Assembly: GCF_002252505.1 (NCBI RefSeq)
Contig: NZ_NNRL01000159.1
Location: forward strand, 62,001 to 126,000
Reading direction: 5' to 3'
Source of the DNA: Brucella grignonensis
GTDB lineage: Bacteria > Pseudomonadota > Alphaproteobacteria > Rhizobiales > Rhizobiaceae
Length of the DNA: 64,000 nucleotides
In this document: piece after piece, positions 34,917 through 46,703 of the stretch
How positions within the stretch are numbered: position 1 is the first letter of the stretch
Layout of the letters: each line of letters starts with the position of its first letter
Translations under genes and position numbers: made by a program
The notes under the pieces: model-generated
The model's database searches: none
What the model was told of the DNA's origin: nothing
The model's input: only the letters and a program-made list of their open reading frames with translations

Positions 34917-36262
34917 TGTCACAGGCTTCCAACGAATTACTGCTGTCTTATTACGGCGATGATCTGACCGGCTCGACCGATGTTATGGAAGCCATGGCAT
35001 CCAATGGCGTCGACACTGTGCTGTTCATGAATGTGCCGGATGAAGAGCTTCTTTCACGCTTTTCGCACTGCAAGGCTATCGGTCTTGCAGGCACCAGCCG
35101 CAGTGAAACGCCGGAATGGATGCAGGAAAATCTCACGCCTGCGTTCAACTGGCTCAAAAGCCTGAATGCTGCAATTGCGCATTACAAAGTCTGCTCGACA
35201 TTCGATTCCGCACCACATGTCGGCAATATTGGCAAGGCCGTGGAAATCGGCAAAGCAATCTTCGATCAGGCCTATGTACCGTTGATTGTCGGTGCGCCGC
35301 AGCTAAAGCGTTACACATCTTTCGGCAATCTCTTTGCCGCCTATCAGGGCGAAACCTATCGTATCGACCGCCACCCCGTCATGAGCCGCCATCCGGTCAC
35401 GCCCATGCATGAAGCAGACCTGCGCGTGCATCTGGCAAAGCAGACCGCACTGAAAACGGTACTTGCTGATCTCGTAGCGCTTTCAGCCGCAGACGCAAAT
35501 GACCACATAAACGCCATTGTCAAAAATGCGGACGGCATGTTGCTGTTCGACGTCGACAGCCATGAAAGCCAGTTACAGGCAGGTGAACAGCTTTGGCGTC
35601 TGCGTCCTGATGCGGGTTGGTTCGTTGCAGGCTCGTCCGGTGTCGAATACGCACTTCTCGTAGCATGGGCCAAGGCCGGACTGATCAGTGCGAAAAAAGA
35701 GTTTCCACTTCCGGGCAAGGCTGACCGCATTGCGGTCGTTTCAGGAAGCGTCTCACCGACGACAGAACGTCAGATTCGTCATGCAACGGCATCAGGCTTT
35801 ACCGGCATTGATCTCAACCCGCTCGATCTTCTGGGTGAGAATGGCAATCAGGCAATCGAAGCTGCCATTGCTGACGGTCAGAAGGCGCTTCAGCAGGGCA
35901 ACAGTGTGATCCTCAACACCGCCCTCGGCCCTTCGGCTGACCGAGGCACCGAAATCGACAAGATTGCAGGCAGCCGCCACAAGCTGGCCCGCAGCCTCGG
36001 CTTCATCCTCCGCAGCCTTGTCGAGCGCGAAAGGCTTACCCGCGCCGTCATTGCAGGCGGCGACACTTCGAGCCACGCATTGCGTGAATTGCATGTCGAT
36101 GCACTCACCACGCTTTTGCCGCTTCCACAAACACCGGGGTCGCCGCTTTGCACGGCGCACGGCGCTCACGCCGCCACCAACGGCCTCCAGATTGCCCTCA
36201 AGGGTGGTCAGGTCGGTTCTGACGGTTATTTCAGTCAGATTCGCGACGGCCTGACCGCTTGA
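34916..36262 (+). CDS. oiaK: 3-oxo-isoapionate kinase (four-carbon acid sugar kinase family)
   Basis: A 448-residue kinase of the DUF1537 family. The N-terminal substrate domain starts YYGDDLTGSTDVMEAMASNG. The C-terminal nucleotide-binding domain has AVVSGSVSPTTERQI, VIAGGDTSSHALREL and GSDGYF. Its ATG overlaps the oiaX stop by one base (TAATG), so the two are translationally coupled. In the described apiose pathway this family phosphorylates 3-oxo-isoapionate at C4, producing the OiaX substrate. Confidence 0.87.
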   Translation: MSQASNELLLSYYGDDLTGSTDVMEAMASNGVDTVLFMNVPDEELLSRFSHCKAIGLAGTSRSETPEWMQENLTPAFNWLKSLNAAIAHYKVCSTFDSAPHVGNIGKAVEIGKAIFDQAYVPLIVGAPQLKRYTSFGNLFAAYQGETYRIDRHPVMSRHPVTPMHEADLRVHLAKQTALKTVLADLVALSAADANDHINAIVKNADGMLLFDVDSHESQLQAGEQLWRLRPDAGWFVAGSSGVEYALLVAWAKAGLISAKKEFPLPGKADRIAVVSGSVSPTTERQIRHATASGFTGIDLNPLDLLGENGNQAIEAAIADGQKALQQGNSVILNTALGPSADRGTEIDKIAGSRHKLARSLGFILRSLVERERLTRAVIAGGDTSSHALRELHVDALTTLLPLPQTPGSPLCTAHGAHAATNGLQIALKGGQVGSDGYFSQIRDGLTA

Positions 36263-36279
36263 ATCTGGAATACTCATTG

Positions 36280-36294
36280 ACTGGTTATACCAGT
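36280..36294. promoter_or_regulatory. Probable GntR operator upstream of apnO
   Basis: ACTGGT-TAT-ACCAGT is a perfect 6-bp-arm palindrome. It is preceded at 36266-36278 by TGGAATACTCATT, identical to the site before oiaX. The two sites differ by a 6-bp insertion that restores a full palindrome here. Confidence 0.6.
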
Positions 36295-36328
36295 TGCGCT
36301 ACCAAAAGTCTGGGAAGGAACTACAATC

Positions 36329-38190
<1,862 letters not shown>

Positions 38191-38204
38191 TCAAGCACTG
38201 CCTG

Positions 38205-38239
38205 GCCGGGAGCGCCAATCTAATTTGGGTGTTCCCGGC
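38205..38239 (+). other. Intercistronic RNA hairpin
   Basis: GCCGGGAGCGCC pairs imperfectly with GGTGTTCCCGGC around an 11-nt loop, between the binding-protein gene and DUF2291. Such hairpins often raise relative expression of the upstream binding protein. Confidence 0.5.
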
Positions 38240-38266
38240 ACTATTTTCTATATTGAGGATAAATTC

Positions 38267-38911
38267 ATGTCAGTGCTGAAGTCAGCTTCCATTATCCTGC
38301 TGGCCTGCGGTGTCGCGCTTTCGGGTTGCAAAATCATCAAGACGCCGACAGCAGAAGAAGCCGCAGAAGCACGCGGTGATAATTTCAATCCCGATCGTTC
38401 TGTTGCCGACATATGGGATTCAAAAGTTAAGCCGTTTTTTGCCGAGAAAACTGCAACGCTCGATGAAGTGATGCAGGCAGCAAACGCAGATGCGGATGCG
38501 GCTGGAGCGAAATACGGTCATCGCGAAAAGCAGGGCAATGCCCCCTGGACTTTCGCAGCCAAGCTTGAAGGCACAGTGGTCGCCGCTGAAACAAAGTCAC
38601 GTGCCGCCTATGTCGATGTCGACAGCAATGGCGATGGCAAGGCCGATGCACGCGTGCAGATCGGGCCGACCGTTCGCGGCAGCGCAATCCGTGACGGCCT
38701 GTCCTTTGTGAATTTTAACGAGTTCCGCAATCAGATCGACTGGGCGCAATTTGGCAAGGCGTTCAACACCCGCGTCAACGATGACGTATTGTCCAAGCTG
38801 CCACGCGAAGAACTCGTTGGCATGAAGGTGAAGGCCGAAGGTGCTTTTCCGTTGCCATCGAAGGGCCAGCTTCCTCTTGTGACGCCTGTTTCCATCTCTC
38901 TGGAGAAATAA
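38267..38911 (+). CDS. DUF2291 lipoprotein
   Basis: A 214-residue predicted lipoprotein: MSVLKSASIILLACGVALSGC with lipobox ALSGC at residue 21. The rest is periplasmic, with RVQIGPTVRGSAIRDGLSFVNFNEFRNQIDWAQFGKAFN shared by DUF2291 members. These proteins are often found in ribose-type ABC operons but have no assigned role. A paralog with a membrane anchor instead of a lipobox lies at 53026-53679 in the polyol transporter operon. ATG 38267 has GAGGA seven bases upstream; the longer frame from 38225 is not needed. Confidence 0.85.
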   Translation: MSVLKSASIILLACGVALSGCKIIKTPTAEEAAEARGDNFNPDRSVADIWDSKVKPFFAEKTATLDEVMQAANADADAAGAKYGHREKQGNAPWTFAAKLEGTVVAAETKSRAAYVDVDSNGDGKADARVQIGPTVRGSAIRDGLSFVNFNEFRNQIDWAQFGKAFNTRVNDDVLSKLPREELVGMKVKAEGAFPLPSKGQLPLVTPVSISLEK

Positions 38912-38914
38912 GCC

Positions 38915-40492
38915 ATGGAGACGGAATTGAACGAGAAAAACGATATCGTCCTCAAGCTTGAGGATGTTTCCAAGGTCTATTCGGGCATTGTTGCGGTCAA
39001 GCGCGCCAATCTTGAATTGCGCCGTGGTTCGGTCAATGTGCTTGTCGGCGAAAACGGTGCTGGCAAGTCAACGCTGATGAAAATCATCGCGGGCGTTGAG
39101 CGTCCGACCATGGGGAAGATTATTCTCGATGGCGAGGAAGTGTCATTCGACAGCCCTGCCGACGCGCAGAAGCGCGGCATTGCGATGATCTTTCAGGAAC
39201 TGAACCTGTTTTCAAACATGACGGTGGCAGAGAACATCTTTGCCACACGCGAGATCACGCGCGGTTTGCGTGGCATTGATCACAAGGCGCAGATCGTCAA
39301 GGCCAACGAATATCTCGACCGTCTTGACGCAGGCATCAGTGCAACTACGCTCGTCGCCGATCTGCCGATCGGTCAGCAGCAGCTTGTCGAAATCGCCAAG
39401 GCCATTTCGCTCGATGCACGCATCGTCATCATGGATGAACCGACATCGGCCCTTTCTGCAGCCGAAGTCGATATTCTGTTCAAGGTGATCGCCGAGCTGA
39501 AAAAGAAGGGCGTGGCAATCGTCTATATTTCGCATCGTCTTGAAGAACTGATGCGAATTGGCGATTACATCACGGTTCTGCGCGACGGAAAAATCACCGG
39601 CCAGGAAGGGATCAAAAATATCGACACGCAATGGATTGTGCGTTCGATGATCGGTTCCGATGCCAAGGACTTTGCCAAGCCTGTGACCCACAAGATCGGT
39701 GCAGAACGGTTTCGTGCTGAAAACATCACCCTGCCCCGGGCTATCGGCGGGCTTGCGGTTGATGACGTCTCCCTGACCGTACGCGCGGGCGAAGTTCTGG
39801 GCATTTACGGCCTTATGGGCGCGGGGCGCTCTGAGTTTTTCGAATGTGTGATGGGCCAGCATGGGCACTCCACCGGCCATATCTATATCGATGGCGAGGA
39901 AGTGAAGGAACGCGATACGACCCGTCGCATCCGGCGCGGCCTTGCCCTCATACCGGAAGATCGTCAGCGCGAAGGTCTGGTACAGATCTTGTCGATTGCC
40001 AGCAATTTGACACTGGCAAGTCTCGATCGTCTGGCGCGCTTCTTCCACATCACGCCCAAGCGTGAAAAACAGGCCATTCAACAGGCGATCAAAGACCTTT
40101 CGATCAAGGCGCCGAACCCGGAATTCGAAGTCACTTCGATGTCAGGCGGCAATCAGCAAAAGGTCGTCATCGGCAAGGCGCTGATGACCAACCCAAAAGT
40201 TCTTCTGATGGATGAGCCATCGCGCGGCATCGATGTCGGTGCCAAGGCCGATGTCTTCCGCACCATGCGCAGGCTTGCTGCCGAAGGTCTTTCCATTCTC
40301 TTTTCAACCTCTGATCTGGAAGAAGTCATGGCGCTCTCCGATCGCATCGCGGTGCTCAGCAATGGGAAGCTGATTGCCATATTCGACCGCGATAAAGCGA
40401 CGGAAGCCGACATTGTTGCCGCTTCAGCCAAAGGCCACGGGCACACACATGACAACGACCACAACAAACAAACAAGGGAACTCGCGTCATGA
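38915..40492 (+). CDS. Ribose-type ABC transporter ATPase (two-domain)
   Basis: A 525-residue protein with two ATPase domains, as in RbsA. Domain 1 has Walker A GENGAGKSTLMK (about residue 46) and Walker B RIVIMDEPTSALSAAEV. Domain 2 has the degenerate GLMGAGRSEFFECV and signature MSGGNQQKVVIGKAL with LLMDEPSRGIDVG. The tail is His-rich (GHGHTHDNDHNK). It follows DUF2291 by 3 bp and overlaps the permease gene by ATGA. It powers the importer of the apiose cluster. Confidence 0.94.
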   Translation: METELNEKNDIVLKLEDVSKVYSGIVAVKRANLELRRGSVNVLVGENGAGKSTLMKIIAGVERPTMGKIILDGEEVSFDSPADAQKRGIAMIFQELNLFSNMTVAENIFATREITRGLRGIDHKAQIVKANEYLDRLDAGISATTLVADLPIGQQQLVEIAKAISLDARIVIMDEPTSALSAAEVDILFKVIAELKKKGVAIVYISHRLEELMRIGDYITVLRDGKITGQEGIKNIDTQWIVRSMIGSDAKDFAKPVTHKIGAERFRAENITLPRAIGGLAVDDVSLTVRAGEVLGIYGLMGAGRSEFFECVMGQHGHSTGHIYIDGEEVKERDTTRRIRRGLALIPEDRQREGLVQILSIASNLTLASLDRLARFFHITPKREKQAIQQAIKDLSIKAPNPEFEVTSMSGGNQQKVVIGKALMTNPKVLLMDEPSRGIDVGAKADVFRTMRRLAAEGLSILFSTSDLEEVMALSDRIAVLSNGKLIAIFDRDKATEADIVAASAKGHGHTHDNDHNKQTRELAS

Positions 40493-41556
40493 CAGCCAAC
40501 ACGACGACGGCCGCCACTGACTCAACCTTTAACAGCGGCTCGGCCCTGCTGACGCTGATGAAACTGAGAACCTTCATCGCGCTTTTTGCGGTGTTCATCT
40601 TCTTCTCATTCGCAGCACCAAACTTCCTTTCAGCCGCCAACCTGATCCTGATGTCGAAGCACGTTGCACTTAACGCATTTCTTGCAATGGGCATGACCTT
40701 CGTCATCATCACAGGCGGCATCGACCTTTCCGTCGGCTCCATTGTCGGGCTTTGCGGCATGGTTGCCGGCGGTCTTCTGATCTACGGGATCGATCTTGGC
40801 ATCGGCTACACGATCTATTTCAACATCATCGAAATCTCGCTGATCACACTGGCTGTGGGTGTCGCAGTCGGCTTCATAAACGGGCTATTGATAACCAAAT
40901 TGAATGTCGCGCCCTTCATCGCGACACTCGGCACGCTTTATGTGGCACGCGGTCTGGCTCTTCTGTCCTCGGACGGCCAGACCTTCCCGAACCTTGTAGG
41001 CCGTGAAGACCTGGGCACAACAGGCTTCGCCTTCCTTGGATCAGGCAGCATTCTCGGTCTTCCGGTCTCGATCTGGATTCTGATCGTCGTCGCATTGGCC
41101 GCAGCCTATATCGCGCGATACACGCCGCTTGGGCGGCAGATTTTCGCAGTCGGCGGCAATGAACGTGCGGCACGTATGTCGGGTATCCGCGTCGACCGCG
41201 TAAAGATGTTCGTTTACATGTTTTCAGGCTTCTGTGCTGCGATCGCCGGGCTTATCATCTCGTCCGAACTGATGTCGTCGCATCCGGCAACGGGTAACTC
41301 GTTCGAGCTGAACGCCATTGCGGCAGCCGTTCTCGGCGGCACTTCGATGTCAGGCGGACGCGGCACCATTGGCGGCACAATCATCGGTGCATTCGTCATC
41401 GGTATTCTCTCCGACGGTCTGGTCATGATGGGCGTATCGTCCTTCTGGCAGATGGTCATCAAGGGCCTTGTCATCATCATTGCCGTGGTGGTCGATCAGG
41501 CACAGCGCCGCCTCCAGCAGCGCGTTACACTTATGCAAATGGCAAAAGCAGGATAA
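40489..41556 (+). CDS. Ribose-type ABC transporter permease
   Basis: A 355-residue membrane protein of the RbsC family with eight to ten membrane segments and family features FVIITGGIDLSVGSIVGL, FIATLGTLYVARGLALL and AAAVLGGTSMSGGRGTIGG. It forms the channel of the importer with the ATPase gene just before it. ApsD follows 11 bp downstream, so uptake and the first oxidation step are co-transcribed. Confidence 0.94.
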   Translation: MTANTTTAATDSTFNSGSALLTLMKLRTFIALFAVFIFFSFAAPNFLSAANLILMSKHVALNAFLAMGMTFVIITGGIDLSVGSIVGLCGMVAGGLLIYGIDLGIGYTIYFNIIEISLITLAVGVAVGFINGLLITKLNVAPFIATLGTLYVARGLALLSSDGQTFPNLVGREDLGTTGFAFLGSGSILGLPVSIWILIVVALAAAYIARYTPLGRQIFAVGGNERAARMSGIRVDRVKMFVYMFSGFCAAIAGLIISSELMSSHPATGNSFELNAIAAAVLGGTSMSGGRGTIGGTIIGAFVIGILSDGLVMMGVSSFWQMVIKGLVIIIAVVVDQAQRRLQQRVTLMQMAKAG

Positions 41557-41567
41557 AGGCTCAGTAA

Positions 41568-42602
41568 ATGGCGGAATTGAATGGCGCTCTGATCGGCTGC
41601 GGTTTCTTCGCAATCAACCAGATGCATGCATGGAATGACGTTTCGGGTGCCAAAATTGTGGCGATCTGCGACCGTGATCCTGAGCGGTTGAAGATTGTCG
41701 GCGACCAGTTCGGCATCGAACGCCGCTACACAGATGCTGAGGCGCTGTTTGCAGATGGCGGCATCGACTTTGTCGATATCGCCACCACGGTTTCAAGCCA
41801 CCGCGCTCTGGTGGAACTTGCCGCCGCCCACAAGGTGCCAGCAATCTGCCAGAAGCCCTTTGCCAAGACGCTTGATGATGCAAAGGCCATGGTGAAGGTC
41901 TGCGATGAAGCAGGCATTCCGCTCATGGTGCATGAAAACTTCCGCTGGCAGACACCTATTCAGGCCGTGCGTAAAGCGCTCGACAGCGGCGTCATCGGCA
42001 CACCGTTCTGGGGACGTTTCTCCTTCCGCTCGGGCTTTGATGTTTTCTCCGGCCAGCCTTATCTTGCGGAAGGCGAACGCTTCATCATAGAAGATTTAGG
42101 CATTCATACACTTGATATTGCACGCTTCATTCTGGGCGATGTCACGAGCCTTGTCGCACGCACCAAGCGTGTGAACCCGAAGATCAAGGGCGAAGATGTA
42201 GCAACCATTCTCATGGACCATGAAAATGGTGCGACTTCCATTGTCGACGTAAGCTACGCCACCAAGCTCCAAACCGATCCTTTCCCGGAAACACTCGTTG
42301 AAATTGATGGCACCGAAGGCTCTATCCGTCTTTATCAGGGTTATCGCCTTGAAGTGATTACGCCGAACGGCACCACGGTTTCCGACGTTTCACCAAAACT
42401 GCTCTCATGGGCCACACGTCCATGGCACAATATTCAGGAAAGCGTTTTTGCCATTCAGCAGCATTGGGTGGACAAGCTGGAAACTCGCGAAGAAACCTCG
42501 ACATCGGGTGCGGATAATCTCAAGACTTTCGCGCTTGTCGAAGCCGCCTATGACAGTGCCGCAAGCGGCAACCGCGTCGACATTACGGCGTTGCTCAAAT
42601 GA
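41568..42602 (+). CDS. apsD: D-apiose dehydrogenase (Gfo/Idh/MocA family)
   Basis: A 344-residue NAD-dependent sugar dehydrogenase. The N-terminal nucleotide motif is LIGCGFFAINQMHAW. The Lys-Pro motif is CQKPFAK (around 87-93). The catalytic-type His lies in EDLGIHTLDIARFILGD. Its place directly before apnL and in a cluster with oiaX, oiaK and apnO identifies it as the enzyme oxidising D-apiose to D-apionolactone. It overlaps apnL by ATGA. Confidence 0.85.
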   Translation: MAELNGALIGCGFFAINQMHAWNDVSGAKIVAICDRDPERLKIVGDQFGIERRYTDAEALFADGGIDFVDIATTVSSHRALVELAAAHKVPAICQKPFAKTLDDAKAMVKVCDEAGIPLMVHENFRWQTPIQAVRKALDSGVIGTPFWGRFSFRSGFDVFSGQPYLAEGERFIIEDLGIHTLDIARFILGDVTSLVARTKRVNPKIKGEDVATILMDHENGATSIVDVSYATKLQTDPFPETLVEIDGTEGSIRLYQGYRLEVITPNGTTVSDVSPKLLSWATRPWHNIQESVFAIQQHWVDKLETREETSTSGADNLKTFALVEAAYDSAASGNRVDITALLK

Positions 42603-44425
42603 GCAACGTCGATCCTTTCCTGCTCTATGGAACGCGTGAAGCTGAAGCTCGACCGACGCATCTGAAAGCAGGCTTGCTTAGCCTGGATTTGAGCGACGGC
42701 AATCTTCGCACCATCACTTACGACGGTGTCGAAGTTCTGCGCGCTGTCTCCTATCTCGTGCGGGATCGCGACTGGGGAACCTATAACCCGCAAATCCATG
42801 ATCTGAACGTCGAGCAAAGCGACAGCGGTTTCATCGTCACCTATCAGGCACGTTGCGAAGGCCCGGATGCGACCCAACTCACCATTGATGTCCGTATTCA
42901 GGCAGAGAGTGGCGGTACGCTCACTTTCGACGCCGTAGCGAATACAACGACAGGCTTTGAAACCAACCGTTGCGGCTTTTGCATCCTGCATCCAATCGTC
43001 GGCGTTGCCGGTTCGCCTGTAACTGTCGAGCATGTCGATGGCACACTCAATAGAACACAGCTGCCCTATCTGATTGAGCCATGGCAGCCTTTCAAGGACA
43101 TGCGTGCGATCACCCATGAGGCCATGCCCAACGTTACGGCCGAATGCCGCATGGAAGGCGATACCTTTGAGATGGAGGATCAGCGCAACTGGTCGGATGC
43201 ATCTTACAAGACCTATGTACGTCCGCTGGCTTTGCCATGGCCTTACCAGATCGAAGCCAAGAAACCACAGCATCAGCGCATCGTACTCAACATTTCCGAC
43301 ACCCGCGCAGCGACATCAAATAACACCCGGTATGCAGAGCCGGTGAGCATCACGCTTGGTGACACGAGCGGCAGAATGCCGAATATCGGCATTATCATCA
43401 CACCGGAAGAAGCCAAAGCAAGCCTTACCGCAATTGATCTGTTGCAGGAAATTGGCCCGCAGGATCTGTTATTTCATTACGATCCACTCGCAGGGCACAA
43501 AAGTTCAGCCTTTGCCGATTTTGCAGCCTTGGCTGCGAAGCATAGTGGGCGCGTTTCGCTCGAAATTGCATTGCCTTGCGAGAAGCCGCTCATTGATGAG
43601 ACGAAGACCATCGCTTCTGACATGAAGACGGCTGGTTTTACCCCGGATTCAATCATTGTTTCACCGGCTATAGACCGGCAGTCCACACCGCCCGGCAGCG
43701 AATGGCCACCCTGCCCACCGCTTGAAGATGTCTATGCGGCAGCAAGAGCAGCCTTCCCGAATGTGCGGCTTGGCGGCGGAATGCTGAGCTATTTCACCGA
43801 GCTTAATCGCAAGCGCGTTCCGGGCGAGCTTGTTGATTTCGTCACCCATTGCACCAATCCGATTGTTCATGCCGCCGATGATCTAAGCGTCATGCAAACA
43901 CTGGAGGCGCTGCCTTTCATTACCCGTTCGGTGCGAGCAGTCTATGGCGACAAGCCCTATCGCATCGGGCCGTCTACCATCCCCATGCGCCAGAATCCTT
44001 ATGGCAGCCGAACGATGGAAAACCCGAATGGCAAGCGCATTGCGATGGCCAATCGCGATCCGCGCCATAATGGAAAATTCGCGGAAAGCTTCGCATTGGC
44101 CTATGCCATATCGGTGCTGAATGCTGGTCTCGACAGCCTTACGCTTTCAGCCCTCACCGGCCCTTTCGGACTCATTGCGGATGAGAATGAACCGGTTGCT
44201 ATCGGTAACAAGCGTCCTTTGTTCAACGCTGTAAAAGTGCTTGCACAGCTTGCCGGGAAAAGCTTCAGGCTGTGCCAGTCTTCGCGTCCATCGGACGTTC
44301 TGGCAATGGCAGTAGAAGAGAAGATCTGGCTGGTCAATATTACACCACATGAACAGGATGTGGTCATTGCAGGTGGCAAGACAATAAGCTTGCCACCTTA
44401 TGGCGTTCAGTTGAGCATGAGCTAA
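42599..44425 (+). CDS. apnL: D-apionate lactonase
   Basis: A 608-residue protein matching in size and context the lactonase that opens D-apionolactone to D-apionate. The N-terminal half (to about 300) is beta-rich, with LLYGTREAEARPTHLKAGLLSLDL. The C-terminal half looks like a TIM-barrel glycosidase-like domain (FHYDPLAGH, LGGGMLSYFTELNR, NPIVHAADDLSVMQTLEALP). No signal peptide, so it acts in the cytoplasm. It is the last gene of the cluster and a strong bidirectional terminator follows. Assignment rests mainly on operon context, with family recognition from memory. Confidence 0.82.
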   Translation: MSNVDPFLLYGTREAEARPTHLKAGLLSLDLSDGNLRTITYDGVEVLRAVSYLVRDRDWGTYNPQIHDLNVEQSDSGFIVTYQARCEGPDATQLTIDVRIQAESGGTLTFDAVANTTTGFETNRCGFCILHPIVGVAGSPVTVEHVDGTLNRTQLPYLIEPWQPFKDMRAITHEAMPNVTAECRMEGDTFEMEDQRNWSDASYKTYVRPLALPWPYQIEAKKPQHQRIVLNISDTRAATSNNTRYAEPVSITLGDTSGRMPNIGIIITPEEAKASLTAIDLLQEIGPQDLLFHYDPLAGHKSSAFADFAALAAKHSGRVSLEIALPCEKPLIDETKTIASDMKTAGFTPDSIIVSPAIDRQSTPPGSEWPPCPPLEDVYAAARAAFPNVRLGGGMLSYFTELNRKRVPGELVDFVTHCTNPIVHAADDLSVMQTLEALPFITRSVRAVYGDKPYRIGPSTIPMRQNPYGSRTMENPNGKRIAMANRDPRHNGKFAESFALAYAISVLNAGLDSLTLSALTGPFGLIADENEPVAIGNKRPLFNAVKVLAQLAGKSFRLCQSSRPSDVLAMAVEEKIWLVNITPHEQDVVIAGGKTISLPPYGVQLSMS

Positions 44426-44452
44426 AAAACGGGCCAATGGCCCGTTTTTTTT
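44424..44452. terminator. Strong bidirectional terminator
   Basis: AAAAAACGGGCC - AAT - GGCCCGTTTTTTTT: a 12-bp stem with an A-run on the left and a T-run on the right. It serves apnL on the plus strand and the cupin gene on the minus strand, which end only 30 bp apart. Confidence 0.9.
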
Positions 44453-44455
44453 CAT

Positions 44456-44854
44456 TTAGACACTCGGATATTGAGCGTCCGTCACATGCTCCATCCAATC
44501 GACGACTTTACCGTCAAGCTGCTCCTGAATGGCAATATGGGTCATCGCATTTTTTGGTGACGCACCATGCCAATGCTTTTCATTTGGCTCAAACCAGACG
44601 ACATCGCCGGGGCGGATTTCTTCAATCGGGCCGCCTTCGCGCTGAACAAGACCAAGTCCAAAGGTCACAATCAGTGTCTGGCCCAGTGGATGGGTGTGCC
44701 AAGCGGTCCGGGCACCCGGTTCGAATGTCACGGTAGCGGCTGCAGCGCGCCGCGCTTCATTGGGCGAAAACAACGGGTCAATGCGAACCTTGCCCGTGAA
44801 CCAGTCTGCAGGACCAACACCTGATGGCGCAGATCCATTTCTTTTGATTTCCAT
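44456..44854 (-). CDS. Small cupin-domain protein
   Basis: A 132-residue single-domain cupin. Metal-binding motifs are [19 protein letters not shown] (two His plus Gln) and [16 protein letters not shown]. It resembles the small cupins often annotated as (R)-mandelonitrile-lyase-like or carboxymuconolactone-decarboxylase-associated proteins. AGGAG six bases upstream supports ATG 44854. It stands alone between the apiose and polyol regions; substrate unknown. Confidence 0.85.
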   Translation of the reverse strand: MEIKRNGSAPSGVGPADWFTGKVRIDPLFSPNEARRAAAATVTFEPGARTAWHTHPLGQTLIVTFGLGLVQREGGPIEEIRPGDVVWFEPNEKHWHGASPKNAMTHIAIQEQLDGKVVDWMEHVTDAQYPSV

Positions 44855-44955
44855 AGCATTCTCCTGTCCGTGCATAAGATAGCGCCGCGACATTGCAAAG
44901 AAAGTGCAAAACGCCGATCTATTGACCGGCGTTTTATCAAATAAATTTGAGAGCT

Positions 44956-46683
44956 TTAGCGGCGTTTCGCTGGCTGCTCGCCAAGTTTCATACCGTGACG
45001 TTTTGAAAGCTCAGCAATAACAAGCTCAAGCTCCTGCGCCTTGCGCGCAGCATCCCAGCCAAACTCGACGCCAAGAATATCAGCAATTGCCGCGAGATTG
45101 GCATTCGACAATGCGCCGTCAATTGCCAGTGTTGTACGTCGCAGAACAACGTCAGAGAGGTGCACCACCAGCTCATTGCGCGCGATCCACGCAATTTCTG
45201 CACGGCTTATGCTGTCCGTATCGGGCAAAAGTGTAACACCGACTTGGGCTTCGTCCTGAATGATCGGCAGGGCCGTCGTGCCATAACGCTGCAAAAGCGT
45301 TTCGACCCGTTCAGCAGCAAGCCCGGTTTCCTTAGCATGTTTCGCCACCCATGCAGCGCGTGCACGATCGTCCGCCGGGTAATCCTTGCCGCCGCCGATG
45401 GTCAGATTACGGGTTGATTTAACACGCTCCCGGCCAAAGCGCTTGAGCACCGTATCGGCTACTTCTTCCGCAAAACCACGGAACGTGGTCCACTTGCCGC
45501 CAACAAGCGAAATAATCGCGAACGGACGCCCTGCATCCGGCTCAATAACCGGTGCGGAATGGTCACGGCTGATCAGCCCCGGTTCCGACGCATTGGAGGC
45601 GGGCAGCGGACGAATGCCGCTATAGGTGTAAACGATCTGACTGCGGTCAAACTTCAGCTTTGGCAGCAGCGAGCGCAGGCTTTCGATGAAATAATCGATT
45701 TCCTTGTCTTCGGCAAAAACCTCGTCCGGATTGTTTGCCGGAATATCGGTAGAGCCGACCAGCGCCAGACCATGATAATCATAGACAAGGCAGATACGGC
45801 CATCATCCGCCTCGAAATAGATCATACGGCCCTTGAGGCTCTTTACCAGCTCAGGGTGGTCAACAAGGATGTGCGAACCTTTGGTGCCGCCAATCATCTT
45901 GGTTTCTTTACCAAGCGCCGCATTGACATGATCAATCCACGGACCAGCCGCATTGATAACGATCTTCGGCTTAACCGAGAAAGTCGCGCCATCCGGCCCT
46001 TCAAAGCTTACTGCGCCGTCGTTGGCTGCAACAATTGCCGTGAAATTGGCTGCTGCACTTTTCGGGTTAGCCTTCAAACCATCGCTGACAAGCTCATAAA
46101 CCAGACGTTCCGGCTTGCTAACCCATGCGTCATAATAAATGCCACCCGCCACGATAGACGGCGTCATATAAGGCATTTCCTTCAAGGCTTTCTTCTTGAA
46201 GAGAAAATTGTGTTTTGGCATGACACGTTCACGCGCACCAAAATAATCATAAAGACCAAGGCCGATCTTGATGAGAACTGCGCCACGGCTGCGCGGGGCT
46301 GTCGTTGAGCCGAACAAGGTACGAAGCGCTGCGGTAATACCCTTGGTCCACGAAAAGACCGGAATGAAGGTCGGCAGCGGCTGGACATTATGCGGCGCGT
46401 TTTTGAGCAGGATATTACGCTCAACGGTTGATTGCGCCACGAGACCAAATTCACCGGTTTCGAGATATTTGAGACCGCCGTGAATGAGGCGTGACGGGGC
46501 AGCACTCGTGCCGGAACCAAAGTCGCCCTTATCGACGATGAAACAGCTTACGCCCTGTTCGCTCAGATCGCGATAAAGGCCCGCGCCGTTGATGCCCGCA
46601 CCAAGGATGAGCACGTCGACACCATCCGTTTCGAGCTGGCTGATGCGGTTCTTCATGTGGGCACTGTTTACGAAATCGTTCAT
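44956..46683 (-). CDS. FAD-dependent glycerol-3-phosphate dehydrogenase family protein (second EryB-like)
   Basis: A 575-residue GlpD-family flavoprotein. The FAD motif is [38 protein letters not shown] (about residues 23-60). Other features are [34 protein letters not shown] and the DAO C-terminal domain. It is longer than EryB (502 aa) by a C-terminal extension. It is the last gene of the leftward transporter/kinase operon, directly after an FGGY kinase, so the pair should phosphorylate and oxidise a polyol. A TTG at 46707 overlapping the kinase stop is an alternative start. Glycerol, threitol or a second tetritol are possible substrates. Confidence 0.87.
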   Translation of the reverse strand: MNDFVNSAHMKNRISQLETDGVDVLILGAGINGAGLYRDLSEQGVSCFIVDKGDFGSGTSAAPSRLIHGGLKYLETGEFGLVAQSTVERNILLKNAPHNVQPLPTFIPVFSWTKGITAALRTLFGSTTAPRSRGAVLIKIGLGLYDYFGARERVMPKHNFLFKKKALKEMPYMTPSIVAGGIYYDAWVSKPERLVYELVSDGLKANPKSAAANFTAIVAANDGAVSFEGPDGATFSVKPKIVINAAGPWIDHVNAALGKETKMIGGTKGSHILVDHPELVKSLKGRMIYFEADDGRICLVYDYHGLALVGSTDIPANNPDEVFAEDKEIDYFIESLRSLLPKLKFDRSQIVYTYSGIRPLPASNASEPGLISRDHSAPVIEPDAGRPFAIISLVGGKWTTFRGFAEEVADTVLKRFGRERVKSTRNLTIGGGKDYPADDRARAAWVAKHAKETGLAAERVETLLQRYGTTALPIIQDEAQVGVTLLPDTDSISRAEIAWIARNELVVHLSDVVLRRTTLAIDGALSNANLAAIADILGVEFGWDAARKAQELELVIAELSKRHGMKLGEQPAKRR

Positions 46684-46703
46684 TTCACTGTCTTCGCTGT
46701 ATT

